Source: Bordetella parapertussis
GTDB taxonomy: Bacteria > Pseudomonadota > Gammaproteobacteria > Burkholderiales > SG8-41
Assembly: GCA_945885345.1 (NCBI GenBank)
Contig: CAMCYP010000002.1
Span: 124,001 to 188,000, forward strand
Length of the DNA: 64,000 nucleotides
Direction: 5' to 3'
The first letter of the stretch is position 1. Each line of letters opens with the position of its first letter. A program made the position numbers and the translations under genes. The notes below the pieces were generated by a model. It searched no databases. It was not told the DNA's origin and saw only the letters and a list, made by a program, of their open reading frames with translations. Positions 26,654 through 36,072 of this stretch are shown here, piece after piece.

Positions 26654-27801
26654 GCATCCGCCTCGTGTTGCTGCTGACCATCCTGCTGCACCTGGCGTTT
26701 GCCGGCTGCCGCGTCACGCTGTCGCTGTTTGCACTGCACCTGCACGCGTCGGCGCTGACGGTGGGACTGCTCATTTCATTGCTCGCCGCGGTGCCGCTGG
26801 TGTTTTCCGTGGGCTGGGGACGCACCATTGACCGCATCGGTGTGCGCACGCCGCTGTTCATCGGGGCCGGTGCGGTACTCGGCGCGCTGCTGCTGGCCGT
26901 CGCCATCCCGCGCATCGAAACCCTGTTCATCGTCAGTGCGGTGACAGGCAGCGGTTTCATGCTGGTGCATATCTGCGTCAATCATGCCATCGGCCTGCTC
27001 GGTGCGCCGGAACAGCGTTCACGCAATTTCAGCCTGCTCGCGCTGGCATTTTCAACTTCAGGTTTCCTCGGGCCGATGATTTCCGGTTTTGCCATCGACC
27101 TGATCGGCCACCGGCTGACCTTCCTGCTGCTGGGCACCGGCGTGGTGGTCGCCATCGCGCTGCTGCTGACCCGACCGATCACGCTGCCCGCGCACCCTGC
27201 CCCCGCCCACGATGCCGCACGCAAGCGTGCCAGCGATCTGTTCCGCATGCCCGGCCTGCGCCGCGCCTTCATTGCCAGTGCGACCCTGTCGATGGCCTGG
27301 GATCTGTTCACTTTTGTCACGCCGATCCACGGCACCGGCCTCGGGCTGTCGGCATCCACGATCGGCTTGATCCTCGGCTCATTTGGCGGCGCTATTTTCC
27401 TGGTGCGCCTGTTGCTGCCGCTGATCGCGAACCGGGTGCGCGAATGGCCGCTGGTGATCGGCGGCATGTTCGCCACCGGTACGGCCATGGCGGTATTCCC
27501 GCTGATTGAACAGGTGCCGCTGCTGATGCTGGTGGCCTTTACGCTCGGGCTGGCCATCGGCGGCACACAGCCGATGATCATGGCACTGCTGTATAACGCC
27601 GCGCCGCCGGGACGCGGCGGCGAAGTCGTGGGCATTCGCACATTCCTGCTCAACCTGACGCAGGTTGGCATTCCGCTGCTGTTCGGCATGCTCGGCGCGA
27701 CACTGGGCATGACACCAGTGTTCTGGGCAATGGCCGCTGCACTGCTGCTTGGCGGCACCTACGTCAGCCGGCGCCAGGGGGAAAAGCAGGGAATGACGTA
27801 G
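26650..27801 (+). CDS. Major facilitator superfamily transporter
   Basis: A 383-residue MFS protein with about twelve hydrophobic helices and the loop 2-3 type motif GRTIDRIGVRTPLF. The ATG overlaps the TGA of the EamA gene by four bases, which fixes this start against a longer open frame upstream. No substrate-specific feature is seen. The coupled EamA-MFS pair suggests both are exporters expressed together. A strong bidirectional hairpin follows 7 bases after the stop codon. Confidence 0.9.
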   Translation: MSIRLVLLLTILLHLAFAGCRVTLSLFALHLHASALTVGLLISLLAAVPLVFSVGWGRTIDRIGVRTPLFIGAGAVLGALLLAVAIPRIETLFIVSAVTGSGFMLVHICVNHAIGLLGAPEQRSRNFSLLALAFSTSGFLGPMISGFAIDLIGHRLTFLLLGTGVVVAIALLLTRPITLPAHPAPAHDAARKRASDLFRMPGLRRAFIASATLSMAWDLFTFVTPIHGTGLGLSASTIGLILGSFGGAIFLVRLLLPLIANRVREWPLVIGGMFATGTAMAVFPLIEQVPLLMLVAFTLGLAIGGTQPMIMALLYNAAPPGRGGEVVGIRTFLLNLTQVGIPLLFGMLGATLGMTPVFWAMAAALLLGGTYVSRRQGEKQGMT

Positions 27802-27808
27802 AAAACAA

Positions 27809-27830
27809 ACGGGGCGCCGCAGCGCCCCGT
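27809..27830. terminator. Bidirectional terminator hairpin
   Basis: A perfect 9-bp stem ACGGGGCGC (27809-27817) with GCGCCCCGT (27822-27830) and a 4-base loop, between the convergent MFS and SWIB genes. The AAAACAAAC run before it would be a T-rich tail on the - strand transcript, so it terminates the SWIB gene best and can also stop the MFS transcript. Confidence 0.75.
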
Positions 27831-27853
27831 ATCAGTCCTGCCGCGAGGGCAGA

Positions 27854-28168
27854 TTATTTCAGGTGCTTGTTGACCAGCTTGGTCATTTCAAACATCGACA
27901 CCTGTTTCTTGCCACCGAAAACGTCTTTCAGTTTCTCGTCAGCATTGATGTTGCGGCGATTCTTGCTGTCTTGCAGGCTGTGCTTCTTGATGTAGGCCCA
28001 GATTTTCTTGGTGACTTCGGTACGCGGCATCATGCCGTTGCCGATCACCGCACCGAGCGCTGCGCTCGGCTGCATGGGCTTCATGAATGCTGCATTGGGC
28101 TTGCGCTTAGCAGCTGTTTTCTTTTTCTTTGCAGCGGGTTTCTTGGTAGCTTTTTTCTTTGCAGCCAT
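27854..28168 (-). CDS. SWIB/MDM2 domain protein with lysine-rich tail
   Basis: A 104-residue protein. Residues 1-25 are a basic Ala-Lys repeat (AAKKKATKKPAAKKKKTAAK), like histone H1 or HU-type tails and suited to DNA binding. Residues about 28-104 form a SWIB domain (TEVTKKIWAYIKKHSLQDSK and INADEKLKDVFGGKKQVSMF). SWIB/MDM2 domains are known from eukaryotic chromatin remodelling. In bacteria they occur in chlamydiae and scattered proteobacteria, where they are thought to act in nucleoid organisation or topology. It is a single-gene unit with a hairpin terminator behind it. Confidence 0.92.
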   Translation of the reverse strand: MAAKKKATKKPAAKKKKTAAKRKPNAAFMKPMQPSAALGAVIGNGMMPRTEVTKKIWAYIKKHSLQDSKNRRNINADEKLKDVFGGKKQVSMFEMTKLVNKHLK

Positions 28169-28572
28169 CGAGTATTCTCCCGTGTAGGTCCGGATTGGAT
28201 CAGTTGGTCAGGTTAGTCTGGTTTGCCGTGATAGCACACGGTGACGAGAGGATGCCGAGGGAAAACACCTTTGTCAATGTTTGCCAGAGGGAAAATAAGA
28301 GCGTACAGCAGGAGAATCAACCGGCATGTACCGACAGGTACCCCGCCGGAACGCGCGTCGTTTGTATGTCCGGCCGACTCGCCGCACAATAGCGCCTCCC
28401 TCGCCCGCCGCATCCGGGACCTTGTCCACGGCGCAAGAGCAGAAACAAATCAATGACCTAACCGGGGAATTTGAATTGTGTATCTGCAACATCGGCATCC
28501 ATGCACGGGTAATGCAGCGTCGCCGCAGGGTGACGCCATGATGCAATTTCCCCTGCCAAATCAGCTTTAATC
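28169..28572. other. 404-base gap without a convincing gene
   Basis: This holds the 5' region of the SWIB gene (- strand) and of the DUF72 gene (+ strand). Short open frames exist on both strands, one at 28326-28541 with AGGAG 12 bases upstream, but their translations are arginine-rich and look like non-coding frames. No clear sigma-70 boxes, RNA gene or long repeat was found. Confidence 0.5.
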
Positions 28573-29583
28573 ATGGTTAAACAACTCTCCCTGTTCGAGG
28601 GTGATGCCCGTGCCGGTGCGTCGCACCAGACCATCGCCGCTGCGGCGGTCATGCCGGAAGTACGTGATCTGGCACGGCAATTACCCCCGGGCGTGCGACT
28701 GGGTACGTCGTCATGGCATTTCCCCGGTTGGCGCGGCCTGGTCTGGGCGGACGCAGAAACACCGGGCGACCTTTCACGCCACGGACTCACCGCTTACGCG
28801 CAGCATCCGCTGTTCGGTACCGTCGGTGTGGACCGGTCGTTTTATGCGCCGCTGTCGGTGCGCCAGTACGAAATGTACGCCCGTCAGGTTCCTGTCAGTT
28901 TTCGTTTTGTGGTCAAAGCCCCCAGCCTGCTGACCAGTCCGTGGATCTATGGCGAGGATGGCGGCAGGGCCAAAGGCAACGCGCTGTTTCTTGACGCGGC
29001 TTATGCCGCCGAACAATTTGTCGGCCCCGCGCTCGAGGGACTGGGTGCAACTGCAGGGCCGCTGCTGTTTCAGTTCCCGCCGCTGGGTCGCACACTGACG
29101 CGGGCGCCAGAGCAGTTTATTGCACAGCTTCAGGAATTCCTCAGCCGCCTGCCGCAAGGGCCGCTGTACGCCGTCGAGGTACGCGATGACCGGGTCATCA
29201 CGCGACGATTTTTTGCCGCATTGAAAGAGGCCGGGGCACGCTATTGCCTCGGCGTACATCCGCGCATGCCACCGGTGGCCGCTCAGGTGGCGGCGATGTC
29301 TGGATTCGGGCCGGGGCCATTGATCGTGCGCTGGAATCTCAAGGCCGGGTACAGCTACGAGGAAGCCAAGGCACGCTTTACGCCCTTCGACCGGCTGATC
29401 GACGAGGACAGCGCCACGCGGGAATCCATTGCCCGTTTATGCACCGCAACACTGGCGGCGGGCCAGGAATGCACGATCATCGCCAACAACAAGGCCGAAG
29501 GGTCTGCACCGCTGACGCTGATCAAGCTGGCACAGGCGATCATCACAGCCACACGGCAGCGACAGTACGCCGGAGAGACGTGA
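28573..29583 (+). CDS. DUF72 family protein (YecE-like)
   Basis: A 336-residue DUF72 protein with a TIM-barrel-like pattern. The family opening is clear: VRLGTSSWHFPGWRGLVW, then TVGVDRSFYAPLSVRQYEMY and FRFVVKAPSLLTSPW. Late blocks include PLLFQFPPLG, YAVEVRDD and TIIANNKAEGSAPLTLIKLA. Length is somewhat above E. coli YecE because of an N-terminal extension. The biochemical role of the family is not established. The gene converges with fbp, with 43 bases between the stops. Confidence 0.9.
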   Translation: MVKQLSLFEGDARAGASHQTIAAAAVMPEVRDLARQLPPGVRLGTSSWHFPGWRGLVWADAETPGDLSRHGLTAYAQHPLFGTVGVDRSFYAPLSVRQYEMYARQVPVSFRFVVKAPSLLTSPWIYGEDGGRAKGNALFLDAAYAAEQFVGPALEGLGATAGPLLFQFPPLGRTLTRAPEQFIAQLQEFLSRLPQGPLYAVEVRDDRVITRRFFAALKEAGARYCLGVHPRMPPVAAQVAAMSGFGPGPLIVRWNLKAGYSYEEAKARFTPFDRLIDEDSATRESIARLCTATLAAGQECTIIANNKAEGSAPLTLIKLAQAIITATRQRQYAGET

Positions 29584-29626
29584 GAAATCGCACAGTTGCG
29601 TGTGCGGCCTGATACCGGCGAACGGC

Positions 29627-30625
29627 TTATGTCTTGCGGTGATACCCGGTCACGCGCTCGACTTCGTTGCGTGAACCGAGGATGACGCCGACCCGCTGGT
29701 GCAGCCGGGTCGGCTGAACATCCAGGATGCGCTCGTGCCCGTTGGTTGCGGCGCCGCCCGCCTGTTCGATAATAAACGCCATCGGATTGGCTTCGTACAT
29801 CAGCCGCAGCCGGCCTTCCTTGTGTTTGGCGTCCTGCGGGTACATGAAAATGCCGCCGCGCGACAGGATGCGGTAAACGTCGGCCACCATCGAGGCCACC
29901 CAGCGCATGTTGTAGTCCTTGCCCAGCGGACCGTTTTTGCCGGCCAGGCATTCGTCGATGTAGCGCTTCACCGGTGCGCCCCAATTGCGCATGTTCGACA
30001 TGTTGATCGCGAATTCGGCAGTATCGGCGGGAATCTCGATTTTCGGCTGGGTCAGCACCCAGCTGCCCAGTTCACGATCCAGCGTAAAGCCGACAACTCC
30101 GTTACCCACTGTCAGTACCAGCATGGCCGAAGGCCCGTACACCGCGAAGCCTGCCGCCACCTGTTTTGTCCCGGGCTGCAGGAAAGCCTGTTCATTCGGT
30201 TCCTTGACGCCTTCGGGACAGCGCAACACCGAAAAAATGGTGCCGATGGAAACATTGACATCGATATTCGACGAGCCGTCGAGCGGATCCATCAACAGCA
30301 GGAATTCGCCACGCGGATAACGGTGGGGAATCTGGTGCGGATGTTCCATTTCCTCGGAAGCGATCGCGGCAAGGTGACCGCCCCATTCATTGGCTTCGAG
30401 CAGCACCTCGTTGGAAATCACGTCGAGTTTTTTCTGCGCTTCACCCTGCACGTTGTCGGTGCCGGCGCCGCCCAAGACGCCCGTCAGCGCGCCCTTGCTG
30501 ACCGCGTTGCTGATCGATTTGCAGGCACGCGCGACCACTTCAATCAGCAGACGCAGTTCGGCGGAAACCACGCCTTTTTCCCGCTGCTGTTCAACCAGAT
30601 ACTGCGTCAGTGTAATGCGCCGCAT
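29627..30625 (-). CDS. fbp: Class I fructose-1,6-bisphosphatase
   Basis: A 332-residue FBPase I that removes the 1-phosphate from fructose 1,6-bisphosphate in gluconeogenesis or the Calvin cycle. The metal motif is [20 protein letters not shown], with an upstream [10 protein letters not shown] and a late [19 protein letters not shown]. Length and order of motifs match the family. The start is the ATG with GGAG 5-6 bases upstream; an in-frame GTG or ATG 7 codons earlier is less likely. It lies downstream of tyrS on the same strand with an AT-rich gap between. Confidence 0.95.
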   Translation of the reverse strand: MRRITLTQYLVEQQREKGVVSAELRLLIEVVARACKSISNAVSKGALTGVLGGAGTDNVQGEAQKKLDVISNEVLLEANEWGGHLAAIASEEMEHPHQIPHRYPRGEFLLLMDPLDGSSNIDVNVSIGTIFSVLRCPEGVKEPNEQAFLQPGTKQVAAGFAVYGPSAMLVLTVGNGVVGFTLDRELGSWVLTQPKIEIPADTAEFAINMSNMRNWGAPVKRYIDECLAGKNGPLGKDYNMRWVASMVADVYRILSRGGIFMYPQDAKHKEGRLRLMYEANPMAFIIEQAGGAATNGHERILDVQPTRLHQRVGVILGSRNEVERVTGYHRKT

Positions 30626-30677
30626 GTGTTCTCCGCTGATCGACAATGGCCCGGCAGTCCGGGCTCAAGGTCATTAT

Positions 30678-30706
30678 TAAGTAATTGATTTTTATATATT
30701 TTACGC
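30678..30706. repeat. AT-rich motif between tyrS and fbp
   Basis: TAAGTAATTGATTTTTATAT and the following TATTTTAC resemble the tracts at 883, 48073 and 61476. The last bases run into the tyrS stop codon. On the - strand it could act as a T-poor spacer or the fbp promoter region. Confidence 0.4.
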
Positions 30707-31900
30707 AACCGTCACGCGTGCAAATTTACGCTTGCCGACCTGTAGTACCACGCTTGCGCCACGCGCGAGTTTGAGCGACTTGTCGCTGATTTTCTCACCG
30801 TCCATTTTGACGCCGCCCTGCGCCAGCATGCGCAGCGCGTCCGAGGTGCTCGGTGTCAGGCCCGCCAATTTCAGCACCGCGGCAATCGCCAGGCCGTCGG
30901 CTTCACCGGCAAGTGTTACTTCAGCAATGTCTTCGGGAATTTCATGCTGTTTAAAGCGCGCCTCGAAGTCGGTCAGCGCATTGCGCGCAGCATCCGTGCC
31001 GTGAAATCGGCTGACGATTTCCTGCGCCAGGGCCACTTTGATGTCGCGCGGATTACGTCCGGCGGAAACTTCCGCACGCCACTGCTTGATGGTCTCCAGC
31101 GGCTCGAATGACAGCAGTTCGAGGTAACGCCACATCAGTTCATCCGACACCGACATCAGTTTGCCAAAAATCTCGCTGGGCGCTTCCTGGATGCCGACAT
31201 AATTACCCAGCGATTTCGACATCTTGTTGACGCCATCCAGACCTTCGAGCAAGGGCATGGTTAATATGCATTGCGGCGCCTGTCCATGATTTTTCTGCAG
31301 TTCGCGCCCCATCAGCAGGTTGAATTTCTGGTCGGTGCCGCCGAGTTCGACATCGGCCTTCAACGCCACCGAATCGTAGCCCTGCACCAGCGGATAGAGG
31401 AATTCGTGGATGGCAATCGGCTGATTGCTGCGATAACGCTTGGAAAAATCGTCGCGCTCCAGCATGCGCGCGACGGTGTGCGAAGCCGCCAGTTTGATCA
31501 TGTCGACCGCGCTCATGCGATCCATCCAGGTCGAGTTGAACACCACCTCGGTGCGCTCGCGGTCAAGAATGCGGAACACCTGCTCGGTGTAAGTCTCCGC
31601 GTTGCGCGCGACTTCCTCACGCGTCAACGGTGGCCGCGTCGCATTCTTACCGGTCGGGTCGCCGATCATGCCGGTGAAATCGCCGATCAGGAACAAGATA
31701 TGGTGGCCGAGTTCCTGGAACTGCCGCAGCTTGTTAATCAGCACGGTATGGCCCAGATGCAGGTCCGGCGCCGTCGGATCAAACCCGGCTTTGATGCGCA
31801 ATGGGCGGCCGCTGGCGAGTTTTTCGCGTAATTCGGGCTCGCGCAGCAGTTCGTCGCAACCGCGGCGGATGATCTCGATCTGCTGATCGATGCTGGTCAT
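30701..31900 (-). CDS. tyrS: Tyrosyl-tRNA synthetase
   Basis: A class I aminoacyl-tRNA synthetase of 399 residues that charges tRNA-Tyr. The HIGH-type motif is [10 protein letters not shown] and the KMSKS motif is [12 protein letters not shown]-terminal S4-like RNA-binding domain ([17 protein letters not shown]) closes the protein. The start before [10 protein letters not shown] is preferred; an upstream in-frame codon gives 8 more residues. It is divergent from the M23 peptidase gene, with the shared control region in 31901-32002. Confidence 0.96.
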   Translation of the reverse strand: MTSIDQQIEIIRRGCDELLREPELREKLASGRPLRIKAGFDPTAPDLHLGHTVLINKLRQFQELGHHILFLIGDFTGMIGDPTGKNATRPPLTREEVARNAETYTEQVFRILDRERTEVVFNSTWMDRMSAVDMIKLAASHTVARMLERDDFSKRYRSNQPIAIHEFLYPLVQGYDSVALKADVELGGTDQKFNLLMGRELQKNHGQAPQCILTMPLLEGLDGVNKMSKSLGNYVGIQEAPSEIFGKLMSVSDELMWRYLELLSFEPLETIKQWRAEVSAGRNPRDIKVALAQEIVSRFHGTDAARNALTDFEARFKQHEIPEDIAEVTLAGEADGLAIAAVLKLAGLTPSTSDALRMLAQGGVKMDGEKISDKSLKLARGASVVLQVGKRKFARVTVA

Positions 31901-32002
31901 GATGTGTGGTATTTCACGCTGCAAAAAACGGGTTTTCCAGTCCGCGGTACTCTGCTAAGCTTCGGGCTGAAAAATGCTTGTAAATCATCAGGGAAACGCA
32001 TT

Positions 32003-33310
32003 TTGTCTTCATCCGCGATTCTAGCGCAAAAACTTTCAGACTGGCTCCATGGCAGTGCGGCGCGGCGTGTGCTGCTCGCACTGGTGCTGCCCTTTGTCGG
32101 CGTCATGGCCGCTTTCGGCATCGCGCCCGACACGGTGACCGACACCGTGACGCGCGAAAACGTGGTCGAGGCGCTGGCGTTGCCGGTACTGCCTGTCACT
32201 GTCACGCCGGGCGAAACCTACTGGCGCGAAGCGCGCATCGAGCGCGGCGACACCATCGCATCCATATTGCAGCGTCTGCAGATCGACGAAGCGGGTGCGG
32301 CACTGCTGCTGCAGCATACGCGCGAAGCCCGCTCGCTGTACCGGCTGATCCCGGGCCGCACGGTACGCGCCCAGACCACCGCCGACGGCCGCCTGCTGGC
32401 ACTGCGTTACCTGAACGGTACGCAATTGCTCAAAATCGACCAGAACGGCAGCGACGCGCTGCAGGTCTGGGAGGGGCCCGCCGAGGTCGAGACCCAGGTC
32501 CACATGCGCTCCGGCGAAATCGCCTCCTCGTTGTTTGCTGCAACCGACGCCGCAGGCATCTCCGACGCGGTCGCCGTGCAGATCGCCGACATCTTTTCCA
32601 CCGACATCGACTTCCACCGTGACCTGCGCCGCGGTGACCGTTTTTCCGCCATTTACGAAGTCCAGTATCACCAGGGCGAACCGGTGAAAACAAACCGCCT
32701 GCTGGCGGCTGAATTCACCAATCAGGGCAAAACCTTCCATGCGGTGTGGTTCCAGGCCCCCGGTGGCGAAGGTGGCTACTACACGCTGGACGGCAAAAAC
32801 ATCCGCAAGGCTTTCCTGCGTTCGCCGCTGGAATTCTCGCGCATCAGTTCGGGCTTCACGCGCGGCCGTTTTCATCCAATATTGAAAACCTGGCGCGCAC
32901 ATACGGGGGTTGATTACGCGGCCCCCACTGGTACGCGGGTCAAGGCCTCCAGCAACGGCATCATCGAATTCGCCGGCCGCCAGGGCGGTTACGGCAATCT
33001 GATAATAATCCGGCACCAATCGAAGGTCACCACCTGGTACGGCCACCTGTCGGGTTTCGCGCCGGGCATACAACGCGGCAAGCGTGTGAGCCAGGGCGAC
33101 ATCATCGGCTATGTCGGCAGTACCGGGCTCGCCACTGGTCCCCATCTGCACTACGAATTCCGCATCAATAACGCCTATCAGGATCCCCTGCGCGTAGCCA
33201 TGCCACCCGCGCCGCCGCTGGCACCGCAGTACCGCGCCGCGTTTAATGAAGCCACGCGGCCGATGAGCGAGCGCCTCGCGTTGCTGCGGCAGATCTCGGC
33301 CGCCCGCTAA
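32003..33310 (+). CDS. M23-family murein endopeptidase (MepM-like)
   Basis: A 435-residue inner-membrane-anchored or exported peptidoglycan hydrolase. One hydrophobic helix near residues 20-40 (VLLALVLPFVGVMAAFGIA) anchors it. The middle has an OapA/LysM-like region (RGDTIASILQRLQIDEAG). The C-terminal peptidase domain has the zinc residues in HPILKTWRAHTGVDYAAPTG, YGHLSGFA and TGPHLHYEF. The start is a TTG with AGGGAA about 9 bases upstream, chosen because an upstream GTG would overlap tyrS control DNA. It probably cleaves D,D-crosslinks during wall growth and is followed 12 bases later by anmK. Confidence 0.9.
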   Translation: MSSSAILAQKLSDWLHGSAARRVLLALVLPFVGVMAAFGIAPDTVTDTVTRENVVEALALPVLPVTVTPGETYWREARIERGDTIASILQRLQIDEAGAALLLQHTREARSLYRLIPGRTVRAQTTADGRLLALRYLNGTQLLKIDQNGSDALQVWEGPAEVETQVHMRSGEIASSLFAATDAAGISDAVAVQIADIFSTDIDFHRDLRRGDRFSAIYEVQYHQGEPVKTNRLLAAEFTNQGKTFHAVWFQAPGGEGGYYTLDGKNIRKAFLRSPLEFSRISSGFTRGRFHPILKTWRAHTGVDYAAPTGTRVKASSNGIIEFAGRQGGYGNLIIIRHQSKVTTWYGHLSGFAPGIQRGKRVSQGDIIGYVGSTGLATGPHLHYEFRINNAYQDPLRVAMPPAPPLAPQYRAAFNEATRPMSERLALLRQISAAR

Positions 33311-33322
33311 AGCACGCGTACG

Positions 33323-34411
33323 ATGCCCGGTCTGTATATCGGGTTGATGTCCGGCACCAGCATGGACGGCATCGATGCCGTGCTGGTCAACCTCGGCAGC
33401 GTACCCAAACTGCTGCACCACAGCCACCAGCCGTTTTCACCGCAATTACGCACCGCCCTGCTCGCGCTGAACGAGCCGGGCCCCGATGAACTGCATCGCG
33501 CCGCACTGGCGGCAAACGCACTGGCGCTGGGCTATGCCACGGTGGTGCGCACGCTGCTGACACAGGCGCACACAGCGGTCGATCAGATCACCGCCATCGG
33601 CTGTCATGGTCAGACCGTGCGTCATCGCCCGGAATCCGGATACACCATACAGCTGGTCAACGCCGCGCTGCTTGCCGAACTCAGTGGCATACGCGTGGTC
33701 TGCGATTTCCGCAGCCGTGACATTGCTGCGGGCGGCGAAGGTGCCCCGCTGGTGCCGGCGTTTCACCGCGCGGTGTTCGCACATCCGCAACTGTCGCGTG
33801 CGGTGGTCAATATCGGCGGCATTGCCAATATCACCAGTCTTCCGGCGCAGGGCAACGTCATCGGCTTCGATTGCGGCCCCGGGAATGTGCTGATGGACGG
33901 CTGGATCATGGCGCATCAGGGCGTCGCCTACGACGCCGGCGGCGCTTGGGCAGCACAGGGCGCCGTGCTGCCGGAGTTGCTGGAACGACTGCTGGCGCAT
34001 GAATTCTTCGAACGCACGCCGCCGAAAAGCACCGGACGCGACCTGTTCAATCTGAAAAATCTTGAAGTGACGCTGGCCGGCAATGAACGTCCGGTGGATG
34101 TGCAAGCCACGCTGTGCGAGTTGACGGCGACGGCAATCGCCCGCGCGCTGACGGCGCATTGCGCCGATGCCCGTGAGATTTATCTGTGCGGCGGCGGCGC
34201 CCGCAACGATGTGCTGCGTCAACGCCTCGCTGCGCTGCTGCCGGGCCGGCGCGTGGCCGTCACCGACGAACTGGGCATCGCCGTTGAGTCGGTAGAGGCA
34301 GCGGCGTTTGCATGGCTGGCGCAGCGTACGCTGGCCGGGGAACCCGGCAACCTGCCGCAGGTCACCGGTGCGCGCGGCCTTCGTGTGCTGGGCGCGATTT
34401 ATCCTGCCTGA
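33323..34411 (+). CDS. anmK: Anhydro-N-acetylmuramic acid kinase
   Basis: A 362-residue kinase that converts recycled anhydro-MurNAc to MurNAc-6-phosphate. Diagnostic motifs are LMSGTSMDGIDAVLV at the N-terminus, IGCHGQTVRHRP, VVNIGGIANIT and the late LCGGGARNDVLRQRL. Length is as expected. It follows the murein endopeptidase gene, so the pair links peptidoglycan cleavage with recycling of its sugar. A bidirectional hairpin ends the unit. Confidence 0.95.
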   Translation: MPGLYIGLMSGTSMDGIDAVLVNLGSVPKLLHHSHQPFSPQLRTALLALNEPGPDELHRAALAANALALGYATVVRTLLTQAHTAVDQITAIGCHGQTVRHRPESGYTIQLVNAALLAELSGIRVVCDFRSRDIAAGGEGAPLVPAFHRAVFAHPQLSRAVVNIGGIANITSLPAQGNVIGFDCGPGNVLMDGWIMAHQGVAYDAGGAWAAQGAVLPELLERLLAHEFFERTPPKSTGRDLFNLKNLEVTLAGNERPVDVQATLCELTATAIARALTAHCADAREIYLCGGGARNDVLRQRLAALLPGRRVAVTDELGIAVESVEAAAFAWLAQRTLAGEPGNLPQVTGARGLRVLGAIYPA

Positions 34412-34432
34412 TCAAGCAGCCCCTGAAAAACA

Positions 34433-34456
34433 AAACGGGGGCAGAAGCCCCCGTTT
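34433..34456. terminator. Bidirectional terminator between anmK and erpA
   Basis: A perfect 10-bp stem AAACGGGGGC (34433-34442) with GCCCCCGTTT (34447-34456) and an AGAA loop. It has T residues after the + strand stem and a T-rich flank on the - strand as well, between two convergent genes. Confidence 0.85.
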
Positions 34457-34478
34457 GATGTGCTACTGAAGTTTCAGC

Positions 34479-34832
34479 TTAAGCCGAGAACGAGGAACCG
34501 CAACCGCAGGTGGAACTGGCATTCGGATTCTTGATCACGAACTGCGCGCCTTCGACATTTTCCTGGTAATCGATTTCCGCGCCGGTCAGGTACTGCAGGC
34601 TCATCGGATCGACCAGCAGCGTGACGCCGCCTTTTTGCAACGAGGTGTCATCTTCGTTCACCGCTTCATCGAAGGTAAATCCGTACTGGAAACCGGAACA
34701 GCCGCCACCAGTGACGAACACCCGTAGCTTGAGCCCGGGGTTGCCCTCTTCTTCGATCAGCTGCCTTACTTTGGCCGCAGCGTTCTCGGTGAACACCAGC
34801 GGTTCCGGCATCATTTCCACAACTGCATTCAT
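34479..34832 (-). CDS. erpA: Iron-sulfur cluster insertion protein ErpA
   Basis: A 117-residue A-type iron-sulfur carrier of the HesB/IscA family that delivers clusters to apo-proteins. The three ligand cysteines are in [11 protein letters not shown] and the C-terminal [12 protein letters not shown]. The ErpA subgroup is favoured by the N-terminal [20 protein letters not shown] and by the Betaproteobacterial position near argC and rpsI. The start has AGGAG 6 bases upstream. A TATAAT box lies about 38 bases before the start codon. Confidence 0.93.
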   Translation of the reverse strand: MNAVVEMMPEPLVFTENAAAKVRQLIEEEGNPGLKLRVFVTGGGCSGFQYGFTFDEAVNEDDTSLQKGGVTLLVDPMSLQYLTGAEIDYQENVEGAQFVIKNPNASSTCGCGSSFSA

Positions 34833-34860
34833 GGCTTGCTCCTGATTCAGTGCTGCACTA

Positions 34861-34883
34861 CAGGGGGCCATTATATCCCCCTG
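34861..34883 (-). promoter_or_regulatory. Probable erpA promoter within a palindrome
   Basis: On the - strand a perfect TATAAT (34870-34875) sits in the loop of a 7-bp inverted repeat CAGGGGG / CCCCCTG (34861-34867 with 34877-34883). No good -35 box is seen at 17 bases. The symmetrical arms around the -10 box could be an operator or simply GC flanks. It separates erpA from the bactofilin gene. Confidence 0.5.
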
Positions 34884-34896
34884 CCCCTGCTGACGT

Positions 34897-35304
34897 TTAC
34901 TCGGCTGAAGCGGGCTTGAATTTCACAACTTTGTCGGCTTTGACATCATCCTGATACACCAGCCGGCCCTGCACCACGGCGCCCAACTGCATTTCCAGGG
35001 TCCGGTAATACACATCCCCTGTGACATTGGCTTTGCTCTGCAGTTCGACATAATCGGCAGCATGTACCGGGCCGACCACCGTGCCGTTGATAACCACGTG
35101 GGAGACGCGGATTTCGCCTTCAATGCGGGCGGCTTCCGACAGTACCAGTGTGCCCGGCTTGCCTTCCACGGAAGTCACATTGCCATGCACATGACCATCG
35201 ACGCGCAGCCCGCCGTCGAAGGTCAGATCACCCTTGATCACGGTACCCGCGCCGATCAGGCAATCGATGCGATTCTGGGGTTTGCTGGGTTTATTACCGA
35301 ACAT
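34897..35304 (-). CDS. Bactofilin (polymer-forming cytoskeletal protein)
   Basis: A 135-residue bactofilin. These proteins form nucleotide-free filaments that localise wall enzymes or shape the cell. The central beta-helix repeats are visible as [40 protein letters not shown] and [20 protein letters not shown]. Tails are short and polar, as usual. It lies 14 bases after the coiled-coil membrane protein gene and near an M23 peptidase gene, which fits the frequent bactofilin-M23 association. Confidence 0.93.
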   Translation of the reverse strand: MFGNKPSKPQNRIDCLIGAGTVIKGDLTFDGGLRVDGHVHGNVTSVEGKPGTLVLSEAARIEGEIRVSHVVINGTVVGPVHAADYVELQSKANVTGDVYYRTLEMQLGAVVQGRLVYQDDVKADKVVKFKPASAE

Positions 35305-35318
35305 GATGAGGTCTCCCG

Positions 35319-36068
35319 CTATGAAATCGTGACATTGTGGGTCAGCTTCGGCGCTTCGGAATTGCCTTCAAACACGCGCACCTGCAACCCCTTGACCACC
35401 GCATCAGGCGCAATCCGGAACATGCCTTCAACACGCTGAAACAGCTTGAAACTGACCTGGTATTCCTTGGCCACCACCTTCAAATCAGGCGGCAGCATCA
35501 GGACTACTTTACGGCCATCCTGCTGCAGATTCAATACGAACTGCAGGCGACCATTGAACTCCTTCGCCCGCTCTCCCGTCTGCACCAGCAGCAGCTGATA
35601 GCGATATTCACCGGGTACGGTCTCCGGCAGCAGGCGGAAGCGGTTGACGCTGACGGCGCCTTCTTTGCCGGTGGAAGCAGTCAGCGACTGGAAAAACGCG
35701 AGGTCTTCCTTCAGCGTGGCGTTTTCCTGGGCCAGCGATTTGACCTGCCGCGCAAGGTCGCCGAAGGTTGCGCGTTCCATCTGCAGCTGGCGCTCGGCCG
35801 TTGCGGTTTTGGCGTTCAGCTCCGCGAGTTCAAGCTGCTGCTGACGCACGGTTTCGTCGAGCTGCGCGCGCAAACGCGTCGCCTCGCCCTGGCGGAACCC
35901 GGCGTATTCCAGGCCGAAATCGTAGGTAAACCAGGCCACGCCGGCGACCAGCATTCCGCCCGCAACCACACCGCTCCAGCGCCAGTACCAGGGCATGTGC
36001 GGACGCACCGCGAGTCGCGGCGCGTCGATGCCGAAGCGGCGCACGATGGTTTTGAGCGTGCGCTTCAT
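35319..36068 (-). CDS. Membrane-anchored coiled-coil protein (DUF6776-like)
   Basis: A 249-residue protein with one transmembrane helix at about 30-48 (WSGVVAGGMLVAGVAWFTYD). A coiled coil of about 70 residues (60-130, rich in Leu, Glu and Gln heptads) and a C-terminal beta-rich domain follow. I think it matches an uncharacterised family often found beside bactofilin in Betaproteobacteria. It begins 4 bases after the argC stop and ends 14 bases before the bactofilin start. It may be the membrane anchor or partner of the bactofilin filament. Confidence 0.8.
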   Translation of the reverse strand: MKRTLKTIVRRFGIDAPRLAVRPHMPWYWRWSGVVAGGMLVAGVAWFTYDFGLEYAGFRQGEATRLRAQLDETVRQQQLELAELNAKTATAERQLQMERATFGDLARQVKSLAQENATLKEDLAFFQSLTASTGKEGAVSVNRFRLLPETVPGEYRYQLLLVQTGERAKEFNGRLQFVLNLQQDGRKVVLMLPPDLKVVAKEYQVSFKLFQRVEGMFRIAPDAVVKGLQVRVFEGNSEAPKLTHNVTIS

Positions 36069-36072
36069 CGGG

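Noticed and set aside
28326-28541. A 71-codon + strand frame with AGGAG 12 bases before its ATG
   Set aside because: The spacing is long, the product is Arg-rich with no motif, and several frames on both strands are equally open here.
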